From Tyto alba (taxonomy: Eukaryota > Chordata > Aves > Strigiformes > Tytonidae): DNA of 64,000 bases. Made by a program: the position numbers and the translations under genes. Location: assembly GCF_018691265.1 (NCBI RefSeq), contig NW_024881300.1, positions 7,223,546 through 7,287,545 on the forward strand, given 5' to 3'. This document shows, one piece after another, positions 36,351 through 48,490 of the stretch. Every line of letters starts with the position of its first letter. Positions within the stretch are counted from its first letter, which is position 1. The notes beneath the pieces were generated by a model that saw only the letters and a list, made by a program, of their open reading frames with translations, did not search any database and was not told where the DNA came from.

Positions 36351-39300
36351 CTTTGGACAGTGACAAGAATTGTCACTTAGTGTGAATACCATAAGGCATT
36401 CTTCTTGTCTTTAATGCTATTGCAGTACATTTGGGGAAAACATGATGTACGAGGAAGAGCAGAAAGAGTGGAGTTGGAATGGATTTATGATACCTGTGTT
36501 TACGCAGTCAAGTTTGTTTAAAAGGAAATACTATAGCCTGTTCTCCACAACATAAAGTAGGCCAAGAAGTAGGACATAAATTATAATAGCAAAGATTCAG
36601 AATAGACTTAAAAAACCCAAAACAAAACCACTTTTATAATAGCAAGATAATAAATCACTGAAATATATTGCCTGGGAAATTTTGAAGTCTCTGTCTTTGG
36701 AGATCTGAAGGAACAGGTTAAATAACAGCTGTCTGGAATTCTACAGATACGCTTGTCCCAACTCCCAATTTCTTTTTCTATTATCCAAACAAAACTTCTG
36801 TGTTGCCAACTAGAGTTTGGATTCTAGGGTTTGGCCCATGGTTTTTTTGGCTTTATCTGGCTACATGAGTAGCCAGCAGTTACATGATTTATATAATGTG
36901 TAACTTTGAAAATATAAAGGCCACACTGGCAGATAGTAAACCATATGTTATATTTCAAATCATATAATCATGGATACATTTCTGACTTTTTGTTCGGTTT
37001 GCTTTCTGTGTACGCAAATACATTATTTTTGCATGACAAGCATATTTTGGTCTTTGGTTATGTGTTTAAAATGCTGTTAAACAAAAGAGAAATAATATTT
37101 TGTGTGAAATACTACTTTTTTTACATTTACATCCCCACTTAATCCTCGTAGCTCATGGAATTTCTTATGAGTGTTAAAGTAAAAGCAAGTATTCAGAAAA
37201 GCTGTGAAATCTGAAGAGGTAGGAAGCATCCAGACTGACTTAGGAAGGTCAAGCCATATCAAATAAACAGGGGAAAAGCAGAAATGGCATATAGAAAGCA
37301 AGGAGAATAGTATGGCATGCTGAGGTAGCACTGTTTGCTGAATAAAGTGGATATATAGGGGAATGGGGAGACTAATGAGATAAGCAGGAAAAGGGAAGTT
37401 ATAAGAAGAACTGTAAAGGATAAGAAGGATGAATTTAAAGCAGTGAAGCATGATCCAAATCAGGATTTTAGGGTCTAAAATTCAATTTTGCATGTTGAAA
37501 ATGGATGAAGCAACAAAGCTTGGACTTAGCTTGAATGACATATAAAGTAGGTATGTTAACCAAGAATTTGTACTGGATTAGGCCCAAAACTTTAATGAGG
37601 AGTGGTGGTGGTAAGACATTTGGCTAATGAAACAGTTTTCTAGTGAAAACCACAGCCTGATCCAAAGTTCAAAGAATTTGATGTAGTTCCAATAAGAAGC
37701 ACATTTTAATTGTGATTGAGCAAAGGTTCCCTCGTGAAAAAACTGTCATGATTAAAGTGTAAAAGTGAAGCATACGTGTTAAGAATAGCTTTCCACAAAT
37801 AAAGATTTCCCAAGTATCCCTTGTTCCTTATTAAAAATGTGGGGTGTAGGTTAGAAAGTGATATGGTTTGATACAACCATTTAGTTAGTGTGGGTCTTGG
37901 TTGCTCACATCATAGCTATAACTCTTCTGTGTGTTGCAGGTCTTCATATTTCTTATCAAATTATCTGAGGCCACACAATCTATTTTCTATAGGTGCTAGT
38001 ATGTGTATATAGACCTGTATCAAATCATTTGCAGTGATTTCTGATCTAACATAGTTTTGTAAAGACCTCCAGCTCAATAGCATTAAAGATGATAAATTAA
38101 TATACAAATCTCAGGGGAATGTATCAGTTATTTGTGAACTTTTTTGCATAAAATATCTATGGTTTCCAACATTTTACAAAGAAGTCCCTTCTCAGCTTAG
38201 TGTGTGCCAATAAAGATCGGTTCTATACATTTCCTTCTCCTCTCAACACCCCATATATGCAGTTTTTCCTTATTATGTCTATTCCCTTTAAAATCCAATT
38301 TTCTAGTTATACTAGTGTTTATTAAAAGCTTGACTGTAATGTCTTTGTTTACCCAAAGATCTATTTTTATCATAACTGTTTATAATGGTTAAACCTCAAC
38401 AACTTAAACACTTTACACAAAATAATGTATTTTCAATAAATTGAAATATTAACCAATCATATGTAATGGTTCCGTTCTAGCAAATGGGTTGCTAGAAATC
38501 CTTAGGGTTTCATATAAATTGAAAACTGTATTGACTGACCAGGCTGCACTCAAATTACATTGCATTTGGATCAAAAAGCATAGAAAAAGTTCTCATTATA
38601 GTTCCCTGACATTAATTTGAGCATTTTTATATGTGTGTCCTATTAAGTACTTTAAGTGCTTTTTGATAATTGTGCTTTGTAGTTTTTACAGCACTTCAGC
38701 CTATTCCCAGTTCAATTTCCTCTTTTATCCGATGTTTGAAATATTGATTTCTGACAGATAAAAGCAAACCTTATAATCTCAGCAGCATGCAATAAGTGAG
38801 TAAGACGGGGCTACAGAATGCATCAGGGAATGGTCATATTTGAAACCGTCTTTGTTTTATTACATTTCGTCAACAGAATTTACTTACCGCTTGCTGATAT
38901 TTATGTAAAAGCAGGACTCCTGATAGTCCAGTGTTATTACCAGTTCCTGGTATACTTTTGCATTTAGTAAGATAAAAGAAGAAACTCCCTTGGTGGTTGA
39001 TGATTGCAGCTGCTTAAACTGCTGTCAGCTGGCTTGAAGTAACTGTGATTTATCTTCTTCAGATTGTGCAGCATTGTGTCCATGAACTTCCAGAGTTTGC
39101 ATTAAAAAGTGACAGAACATCAGAGTGCCAGAAGCTTCTCATATTGTGACTCTGAAGGTAAAAGCAATAGCCATTATGCTTGTTCTGTGTTTGCTAACAC
39201 TGTCCAAGTGCTCTTGCAAAGCTCTTGTGACATGAAAGAGATCTTAAAGAAATGGATTGGAATTCTGAACATAGACAGGTACAATGAAAAGATGCTAAGG

Positions 39301-40060
39301 AATAAAGTCCTTACGCTTTGTCTTGCATATTTTCATGATGTCTCTTCTTCAATTTCTAGAAACTAGAAAGCAGACTGAAGAATTCAGTCCAATCCAATTT
39401 CTAGCTGAGTAGGTAATGGGGCATTAGGAATTCAGTTTGCCTGTATCTCCTTTTCATTATCCAGTGTAAGCCCTTTTGTGTCTCACAAGTAGCATTGCAT
39501 TAAACATCTCTACTCAGCTCTATTAGCACCCACAGTAAAATAGTAGAATGTATAACCTAAAGGGAAATAGCTGCTTCATTTCTGGCAGTATTTCCTCTGA
39601 TGTTGTGAAAATCAAGATCAGAATACTGTTTTAGAAGGTGAGAAAAGTTCCTCAGGTTACACGGTAGCTTTGGCAATCAATAGTAAACCTACCAATGTGA
39701 GAACACAAGAGAGTCTCGATCCTGAAGACTAGGTCAGGACAAAACTGAGTATCTTTCTCTTGAGACATATGCTTTCAAGAAGGATCGGTATACCTGAGAA
39801 GACAAGCAGGTGAAATAAAGGAAGGGGGGAAATGTATTTTAATAATTTAGACATTCCTAAAATGAACACTGAGATTTTATTTAATCTCAAATTAGCCAAT
39901 GCTAATTCAGACATATTTTTCTACTCAATCCTGGAAATACTTAAAACAACCATCCTGCATCTGGGCCTTCACACACTTGGATATAGAATAGTTCTCATAC
40001 GAAGGGCATTTTAAAATGCTATATTAGTGAATTTTGGTTGTTATGGACTGGAACTCTGCC
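36351..40060. other. AT-rich noncoding sequence
   Basis: The longest frame is a 124-codon minus-strand one (37077-37451), hydrophobic and F/L/S-rich, with no recognisable domain. An 85-codon plus frame lies at 39109-39366. No repeat family was seen. Confidence 0.45.
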
Positions 40061-40160
40061 AGCCACTTAGCAGTTAAAAGTTTAATCTCCCAGCAATTAA
40101 AGTTTTCATTACTAAGCAATTAGCACTTAAAGTTTTAAGTGATAAGCACTTAACTGCATT
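40061..40160. promoter_or_regulatory. Cluster of NK2-like homeodomain motifs with 23-bp spacing
   Basis: Cores of the form AGCANTTA start at 40069, 40092 and 40115, exactly 23 bases apart, and further cores at 40122 and 40145 are also 23 apart. Three NK2-type sites in alternating orientation fall within 30 bases: CACTTAA at 40124-40130, TTAAGTG at 40135-40141 and CACTTAA at 40147-40153. The first two form an inverted repeat (CACTTAAA, two bases, TTTAAGTG). TYAAGTG is the known NKX2-class site. It could instead be a decayed minisatellite with a 23-bp unit. Regulatory function is inferred. Confidence 0.45.
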
Positions 40161-43100
40161 CTGGAAATGCTGGCTTGGTGATAGCAAAGCCAGGAAGGGT
40201 TCTGAGGAATGGCAAACCTGGAAAAGTTATTTGATTAATTCTGTCTGGGAGAAAAGTGCTTCTGAGCTATACAAGCCTTGATCATAGTTTATAGAATAAA
40301 TGCTGATAGAGCAGAGCTTGTTCAGTAGTGGAATGCACTAGAGATAGAGCCTGTAAGGAACAAGACAAAAGGAAAGCTTGGTAATTTAGGAGTTGTTTAA
40401 TACTCAAGGATCATGGTTCATGGCCCAGTCAGTCCTAGTTCCATCCAGACTCAGCTGCTGACATCGAGGCATGCCATGATATTTACATGCCATATAATGT
40501 AAATGTAGGCAGAAAGTGCTGTTACTGACAGAAAATGAGGACTGGCTGGAGTTAAGATCTGCAGCAAGGTTTTTTCAGAGATGATTTGAGAGTTGTGAAG
40601 CCTGAACCAATAAGACTACATAACTGAAATAATCAAATATTTGCCAGTAAGAAAAGTGACAGGGAAGTTGTTGGCTGAATTACATTTAACAGCAAATACG
40701 TCATTGAATATTCAAGTAAAAATCTATAAACCCTAATTATAACAAAATAATCTTTTTTTTTCCTCTTTTGGAATACAGCTTTAACATGCTAGCTGCACCT
40801 AACCCAAATGTCTGTGTTCCAGCAGACCAACACACAAATATGCACACATATGCAGGTTACATTTCTATACATTCCACATATGCAGGTAAAGCAACAACAC
40901 AAAGATTCTGCAGTGGATAATATAACAGTAGACAATCTCCATTAGAATTTCAAAGGAGATATTTAGCATTTTTCATATTGGATTGGTTATTTACAGTTCA
41001 CTATTTAAAAAGAAAAAGCACTGGAAAAGGTTTATCTTCTAATAAATCAAGATCATTATGACGTCAAGTCCCAAAGCCTAAAGATATAAAGGCAGTTACA
41101 GAAGCTGTCTCATAAAATATTATGTATACTATATTATATTGGATAGCTGAATAGAAAGTGCTTCTGTGAAGAATTGGAAACAATTAGAAATTGAAAAGTA
41201 CAGTGTGGAAAAATAGGACCGATGAATTTTGGTTGAGGTTCTTGGGGGAATCAAGTTGGGAAACAAGCCACTGTATATGCCACATGACATTCTCTAATGG
41301 TCTGTTTGTATATAACATCATATATAATGCTGTATGCATGCACACTCCAGCATTATTGCTGATAGAATTACCCTAATATATTTATCTGTGAAATTCCATC
41401 TTAAAATTTAAATCTCAATGTTTCAACTGATAGCATTGGACACACCAAACTGATTCTGTTAGACCTACAAGCTGTTCAACAGCTTCAGAAGACTGAACTA
41501 TAATATCCCTAGCTTTTTATATGGGAAGGATTGTGTTGGCCTCAGTGGAATTACCACTTTCTTTTGTTTGATGGGGGACAATGTCTTTGTGTAAAATAAG
41601 GAAAATGAAATAGAGATAAATCATCAAGCAAGCTCAGAGCAAGTTCAGGTGAACAACTGCCTGTGATTTAAGTGCACAGGTAGCTAGCTATGTAGATAAC
41701 TATTTGACCTAAAATATTTGTAAAGGAAATCTGTCTCCATTTTCCAGAGCTTCTTAAGAAATAAAATTGCTTCCAATAATAAATAAATGTGACAATGAAA
41801 TGCTTCACCAGGTTCTGTTTTGGTGCTAAATAAATTTTAAAACCCCAAAATTAAAAAAAGAGGTTTAGTTAAAGGCAATGGGATCAAGAGGTTGAAATGC
41901 AGTTAGTTTTGCTGTTCCCACCTTGTTGTATCTGTTCTGAAATTTTTCAAGCAATGTAGAAAATTTTGAAAGAAATTTTTGGAGAGTTTCTGCTAAAATG
42001 GTTGGAATTTCTCTGTATAATACATTCAGTCAGCCAGTTCAAAAGGCCTAATTTGAGTCTTGTTTGAAAGTTGGATGATACGTACCATTCTTCCACTGCT
42101 TACCCATTTATTGACCATTTAAAACTGAATTTCAACACTAATCTGATACCCTACAGTCATTACATCTTACAACACAAGAGCCTACTACGTGTTGCAACAT
42201 CGCTAATAACCTGTGTCCTCTGTTACAAAGTCAAAAGAAACTACTGCATTTTGTGCCACCCCAAATCATACATGGCGTGTACACTACAGGCATGAACTAG
42301 CATATTTTATCAGTATGTTTTGTATTTTGGCTCACTGCTGCACAGGGTTGGAGAAAAAATTAAGCCAACTTAATAGATGACTTCTCTCATCTTGGGCACT
42401 CTAAGCAGCTGTGATTTCTATTTCCACTTACACAGTATAAGAAAATCAAGACATTATAGTGACAGTAAATACTGCTCATAGTAAGTTCACTTGCTCTGGT
42501 GATTTCTACTTACCTGAGGAAAATAATTTTAAAATTTTACTTGAGACTTTTGGAGCATCTTTTTCAATAGAACCCAGTAATTTTTTATGGGATTAACCCT
42601 CTGGAACTCCAGTAGGATGCTTGAGGAATTAGTGCCCCATGTGTATGTTTGCAAGTATTTGTAATATTTCCTTTTAAAAGCTAGGCAAACTGATAACATT
42701 AGAATATGTTTATATCATTAAAGGAAGTAACTCATCTACTTCATAAAACCAGTGTAGATTTAATTCCTTTTTTTAACATAATCTTTCCACCTTCCTCTTT
42801 CTCTTATTCTCTTTGATGTCTGCAGCTGTTGCCTGCTGAATAAGGCCAGCAGCTGCCTGCAGTGCTGCTGTTTTACCAGCTGCTAAAGGTCTACCATTCA
42901 CCAGGCAGCCAGTTCTCTCCCCACACTGTGCTGCAGAGATTGTGTGTTTATCAATTTGGTGGCACACACACAGCCTTCAAGCTGACAATCCAGTCTTGTC
43001 ACAAACTCTCATCCTGGAAGTACTCAGCACCTAGTGTGCTCATGTTGATTTCCTTGTTAAACAAATTGTCCAAAGTGTCAGAAGAATGTTATCAAGAACA

Positions 43101-43614
43101 TTACATAACCAAATGACAATATTTCTCTTTATTTTAGGTCCTTAATACTATCTTTAGCTGAGTGGGAAAGAACACAGATTGCATGACCCTGGGGAACCTT
43201 GTTTCAACATTTATTATTGGAAAAATGTATAGTTTTCAAAAGATAAAATGTATTTCAAATATCAAATCTCTCCCTATGCTGAGCTAAACACTACCTTGAT
43301 GTATGCCTTGTACACCCTGTGCTGATAGATGTGAAGTTCAATTAAGAGCAGAATTTGACCAGCTAAATTTAACATAATAGGATTGTGAATATTATGAGGG
43401 CAAAGAATTTTCTAAACAGTGTGCCTGAATTCTGTTTTCAGATTTAGTCCTAGATAGGCTGGCTGTAGGGCTATACAGTAATAAACCAGCAAAGGAAGAT
43501 CTTTGTTTTGTGCTAGTGATCTCAAATGTGCAGTGTTTAGAGTGACAGCTACTCAGTAATGTGCTGGGACAGTTTTATGTAAGTTTACCTTAATACTTTT
43601 AGCCTTTTTTTTGC
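40161..43614. other. AT-rich noncoding sequence
   Basis: Short frames only (74 codons at 42071-42295, 84 codons at 42862-43116), without motifs. A phrase near 43345-43368 faintly resembles the ancient repeat theme seen near 32 kb. Confidence 0.45.
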
Positions 43615-43632
43615 TTTTTTTTTTTTTTTTTT
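43615..43632. repeat. Poly(T) run, 18 T
   Basis: Homopolymer followed by a short pyrimidine-rich tail. Confidence 0.9.
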
Positions 43633-45820
43633 CTTCCTTCCTCTCAAGTATTTGGAAAACATTTTTATCTTAGAGTATATTCAGGAAAGTATTCAAGTTG
43701 CTTGGGTTATTTAAAGTAATAATAGGAGTTTTAAATTCTACATAACAACACAAGCCAGTTTCTGCTGAATTCTGGGAAGGTTTTATTGATGTTAATGAAA
43801 CATCTTTTTAACTGTCTTTGCAAATGCAGAGCGCATTGTTCAGCTGGAACTTTTGCCAGTGACTGGAACAAAGCTTTATGACAGTAACCCACTGTCATGG
43901 TCTTGTCTTTACTACTCTTACCATAGAACAATCACAGAAGCAATTACCACCCAAGGTCTTGTACACCAAAAGTTTTTCAGCAGCTCCGTGTAACAAAATA
44001 ACTTTCTATTTCTGTGTAAAACAACCACTCACAGAGGAGCAGATGAGGAATCTTCCAGTGATACAGGCTCCTATCAGACTTTCCTCAGTTTCACTAATGG
44101 TGAAATTTCCAGCAAAAATGACAGCAAAAGACCTCCTTTACAACAAAATAGATAGTAGTTCAGTAGCTAGTTCTTATCATGTTGAAATCCTAGGTAATCA
44201 ATCAGATCAAATCTGTTGATTTTTCAGAAAGATTATGGTGTTTTAGCTCTCAGTTAGCACTGATTAACATACTGTGTTCCCAGATAATGCATCCTTCGTT
44301 CTTAACTTTCAGGTTCACCTTCTCTTGCAAGTGGTTTGTGGAAAAACAAAATTCAATGGATATTTTCATCACATACTTTATAAAAGGTCTGAAAAGGAAC
44401 ATCAGGATAGATATGCTCAAACTTGACAATTCTTGGGTGGGTAGTCCAGGCAGTTAGCTGGGATACGAGCAATGTAGACTTTGGTCATATTTTACCAGAG
44501 CAAGAAATTGAACTTTGTTGTCTACCATTACCAGCTGAATAAGCAAATTATTGGGATGTTGGATCATCTGAGTAGTTATGAAGGTCATTCCTCATCATCT
44601 CTTCCAAAGATTCCATTCTCATTTAAATAAAAAACTTTGACTTTCTAAAAGGCTTTTCTGTCAAGCTCTAATTATCAAGTTTTGTTCATAGTTCAACTCA
44701 TTCTCTTCATACTCCTCAATTTGAAAATAATATGTAGTATACAGTCAAAAAGTCTCCTCTATAATAATCAGCACATCACTGTAACTCTGCACTACTGACG
44801 GGACACTGTTAGGGGCACATGTGCCTCAGTTGTGCATCCAAGAGTCTAAATTTCAAATTTATTTCCAAGTACCACAATTTCAGTGCTGTTTGACCATTTA
44901 TCTAAAAGGTAGATGTGGCTTTTAAATTGTTCCCTTGCAGAAAATCTTGCTGGTGTTGGGATTTGGGGATATATTTTACAGAAAGGGACTGATTTTTAAA
45001 GAGTTATATTTATCTTTTAATTTTTTTGTGTGTGTGTCCAAGTTAAATTTGAAGTTTAGTAGAACTCATATTACTAAGGAGATAAATAAACCAGCTACAA
45101 TTTCATTCCTCAAATTAAACCAAAGCTTTCTGGAAGATTGCAAAACAAGTTGATTGAAGGAGATCTTCCACATTTCCCCTTTCCCAGTGATGGCATTAGC
45201 TCAGTCTGTAAGACCTCTCTGACAAGTTCCCACAGGTCTTCTACTTTCTGACTCGGTTTCTTTCCTGACAGCTACCCTCTTCATCTGTCCAGTGACTCTT
45301 CTGTTCCCCTTCATGTCCAGCCCTAGAGTTATAATCTCTTGGGAAATTGTTTTTATGGCTAATTTAGCTAAAAGTAGATAGGTCTTTATTTATATATTTT
45401 GTTGTAGATTAGTATGCTGTTTTTTTTTCTTTATCTGTCTTTTTAGAAGTCAGTGGATACTGGTCTAGCATCACACTAGTGATCACCTACCATCAGGCTT
45501 CCTAGCTGTCCTGTGGAGCTACAAAAGTCTGTTTATGCAACGCAAGTCAGTCAGAAATGTATTGCCTGAGCCCCTGTTTGTCAAAGAAGGCAAAGAAGAT
45601 TATCGTCAAAATCAAAATGCTTCACAAGATTGGTTACTTTTCCTAAAGCATTTTCTTTATAAGGGAGAAATGGAAGAAAATAATTGGTTTTTTTTAATAT
45701 ATGCAGGATAAAATGTTTTCATTTTTCCTTCCTAGAGGACTTCTTTTCAGAATTTGGTTTTTTTTTTTTTTGTGTTTACACAACTATGGTGGAATGGGTT
45801 CCCTACCAGTACTGGCAGAA
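43633..45820. other. Noncoding sequence, no gene recognised
   Basis: A 113-codon frame at 43878-44219 has no motif I know. A T-rich stretch near 45757-45770 precedes the exon-like patch annotated next. Confidence 0.4.
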
Positions 45821-46047
45821 AAGTAATAGAGACAGCTGTACCCCTGGCAACACCTGGGAGCTGTGCACTTCGTTACCTTAACAAGGGAGAGCTGTGAAGT
45901 AAGACAGCAGGAATTTGAGTGGAAGAAGGTGCCATTTTAAAGTCTGGTCAGAAAGAAAAGGTTGTTGGCTGCATGCGGCTCTGGGCCCAGGAGCAGTGAG
46001 GACATGGAGAGACGTGCCTGAGGAGGAGTCAAGTGGCGGTGAGTAAG
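45821..46047 (+). other. Possible noncoding-transcript exon with strong splice donor
   Basis: A GC-richer patch ends at GGCG followed by GTGAGTAAG (46039-46047), a near-ideal 5' splice donor. Upstream, a T12 stretch (about 45759-45770) and a CAG at about 45818-45820 could act as a weak acceptor, though the tract is far from the AG. No long open frame spans the patch. A spliced long noncoding RNA exon is possible; chance is also possible. Confidence 0.2.
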
Positions 46048-48169
46048 GGAGGGCTGCACCTGCCTGCCTTTGCACTTTCACCTGACCTTGCACTATGTAG
46101 TAGGCCACTGTTTGCTGGCACCAAGTGCATTCTCAAACTTCAAATTAAAGCATAAAGGTTTTATCCCTTTGTTAAGAGAAAGAATTTGGGGGGGAAGGAA
46201 ATGCTGCCTAGGATTAAAAAGGCATGAAATTTGTGTTGTGTGTTCTTAATGAAATGAAACCTCTGCCTATATGCTAATATGTACATAAGCCTATATGATA
46301 AAAAGAAGTCAGGTTCTTCTTCTAGAAATATATTTTATATAGGCATCATGCTGCTCAGGGTGCAAAGAGGGCTTGGTAGAACATTGATGAGCATTGTATT
46401 TTCAGGATATGAGTGTTTAGGAAAGTGGGAAGAGATTGAATAGGAAATGCTTTGAGGGGTTTTTTTTCCTGCTGTTTTTACATATTGCTTACTGTGTAAA
46501 TACCACCTTCTCTGTGAGGAAGGACATGCTGCAGTTTCACCCCTGACTGCATGGGCTCTGTACATGTAGTGGGATAACCTGTAAGAGTAATCCTGGTTTT
46601 TCCATTGATTTACGACATGGAGACTCATTTACAGTGTGTATTTCCATCAAACACAAGCTTGTTCTGTCTTTTCAAGAGGGCCTATTATCTCTGCTTTAGG
46701 CCTCTGTTAACATCATTATATGACTTTTTTCAGCTCTGAGCACCAAGTGGAATGGAACACTTTATCTACAATATATAGTGTAAAAGATACCTGTATGGTA
46801 AAGCACTGTACAGTCCTGGCTTGCACTTTGTGGTAATACTGAAATATGAGTAAGAATTAATCATTAGTGTAACTCATTAACATGAAAATAAGAGTCTTGT
46901 ACCTTGAAGCAGAGGAGAAGATGTATTCCTGACAACAAATACTGTATTTGGCTAGTAATGTCCTTAATTTAAAAGGAAAAAAAAAAAAAAAGTTAAATGT
47001 AGGAGCATGGAGGAAAAAGTTCTAAAATGGAGTTTTCCCTGTAGTAAGACCAGACGTCCAGCTGTTATAAATTAGCAATAATCCATTAGCTTCAACACAT
47101 CTATGCTGATCATGCTAGCTGAAGAACTGACCCTGAATATTATCGAAGTTTTCATGGAGGTGACAGGAAAAGAAATCCTTTACAATTTCCTCTTTAAGAA
47201 CTCAGGATTTCCGTTTTTATAACTGCAAAGTTCTGAATGATTCAGAATGAAATGTGGAGCACAGAGACAGGCAACACCACACTGACTGTATTTGATTAAG
47301 ATAATCCTTTTTTTCTTTCTGTGTGGTTACTACAGCCAAGCAATTATATATCATACTATCAATTGCTTGAAGCACTGTAGACTATAGGTTAAATATTCTT
47401 ATGTCAATGTGAGCTTCTGCTCTAAATTCTCATTGAAATCTAATGACTTTCATCTTCAAAAGAAATTTTAATGAGTTCAAAGTATCTGCTCTTCTGTTTT
47501 AATTGTTGTACTTCATACACTTCACATTCTGTGGATCAAATCCACCTATTTTTCTCTTTTTTTTTCACCTGAAAATACTGTTGATAAACTCTTTCCGGAG
47601 CTCTCTTCTTCTGTCCACTTTTTATTAGTCATATTCATGTAAGATATAAATCCAGAAATATGCAACATGTGCACAGTGAAAGCCCATAACAGATCTAGTA
47701 CTTACCACTGAAGAAGTTAACATGTGCCAGCCACTGTTACTTTGATTAGTCTGCAATCAGAGATGTCTCAGATGCTAGTGTCTGTAGCAGTCAAATAAAT
47801 CCATTAAATAAGTGGTGGTAAATGTTTTTGGTCCAAGTACGAAGACTTCTCCTGGACTGCACGTGGAACAAAGCACAGAAAAAAAGTGCTTTTGTGTCTG
47901 TATGTGTAGGCAGCTACATGTATACTGTTGTCCTGTCCTTTTCTCACTTCCACATGCCTGCTGCATGTATGTGTTGGGTGCCATTCATTCAGTCCTATTG
48001 ACGTCTTCATACATCCTTGTGTTTTCATAATCCCCTTTTGCTGTGAGCATGCTGCTTTCACTCATCCTCATAAATATTAATTACTGTCTTCTGGTTGAAA
48101 TAAATATAAACAGCTTTGTGAGTGGAAAGTATTCAGTTTTTTTCTAAGAAGCTGTAGTCGTGAATTCAA
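46048..48169. other. AT-rich noncoding sequence
   Basis: A 97-codon minus frame (46335-46628) and overlapping frames at 47775-48061 show no motif. A poly(A) run lies near 46978-46991. Confidence 0.45.
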
Positions 48170-48490
48170 AGTTCCGGTCAATATTTAGAATGTAAATGAA
48201 ACATGAGTGTGACCTGTGATTGGCTGCCAGCAATTGTAGGGATTGGAGATCTCTGAAGTATTTGGCCTTAATAGTAAAGTTTCTGGTGTTCTTAACAGGC
48301 AGCGCTTGATTTATTCTGTTCCACCAGCCCTTTAGAGGGAATTATTTCCCTTTTGATTTCTTACAAAATTGTTTTTTAATATATAGCATTTTAGTATCTT
48401 GCATTAAAGTGTGAAACATTGCTGTGATGGAGAGTGAGCCTGATAAGTCACTGGCATTTCACAATATACTGATGGATGTAGTTTGCGTGA
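48170..48490. promoter_or_regulatory. Candidate conserved noncoding element
   Basis: Complex sequence with a CCAAT-type site in reverse (GATTGG at 48219-48224), TTTGATTT/TTGATTT cores and TTAATA motifs, without low-complexity tracts. Assigned by texture only. Confidence 0.22.

Noticed and set aside
37077..37451. 124-codon hydrophobic minus-strand frame that could pass for a membrane protein
   Set aside because: The F/L/S richness follows from AT-rich pyrimidine sequence. There is no charge pattern or conserved motif.
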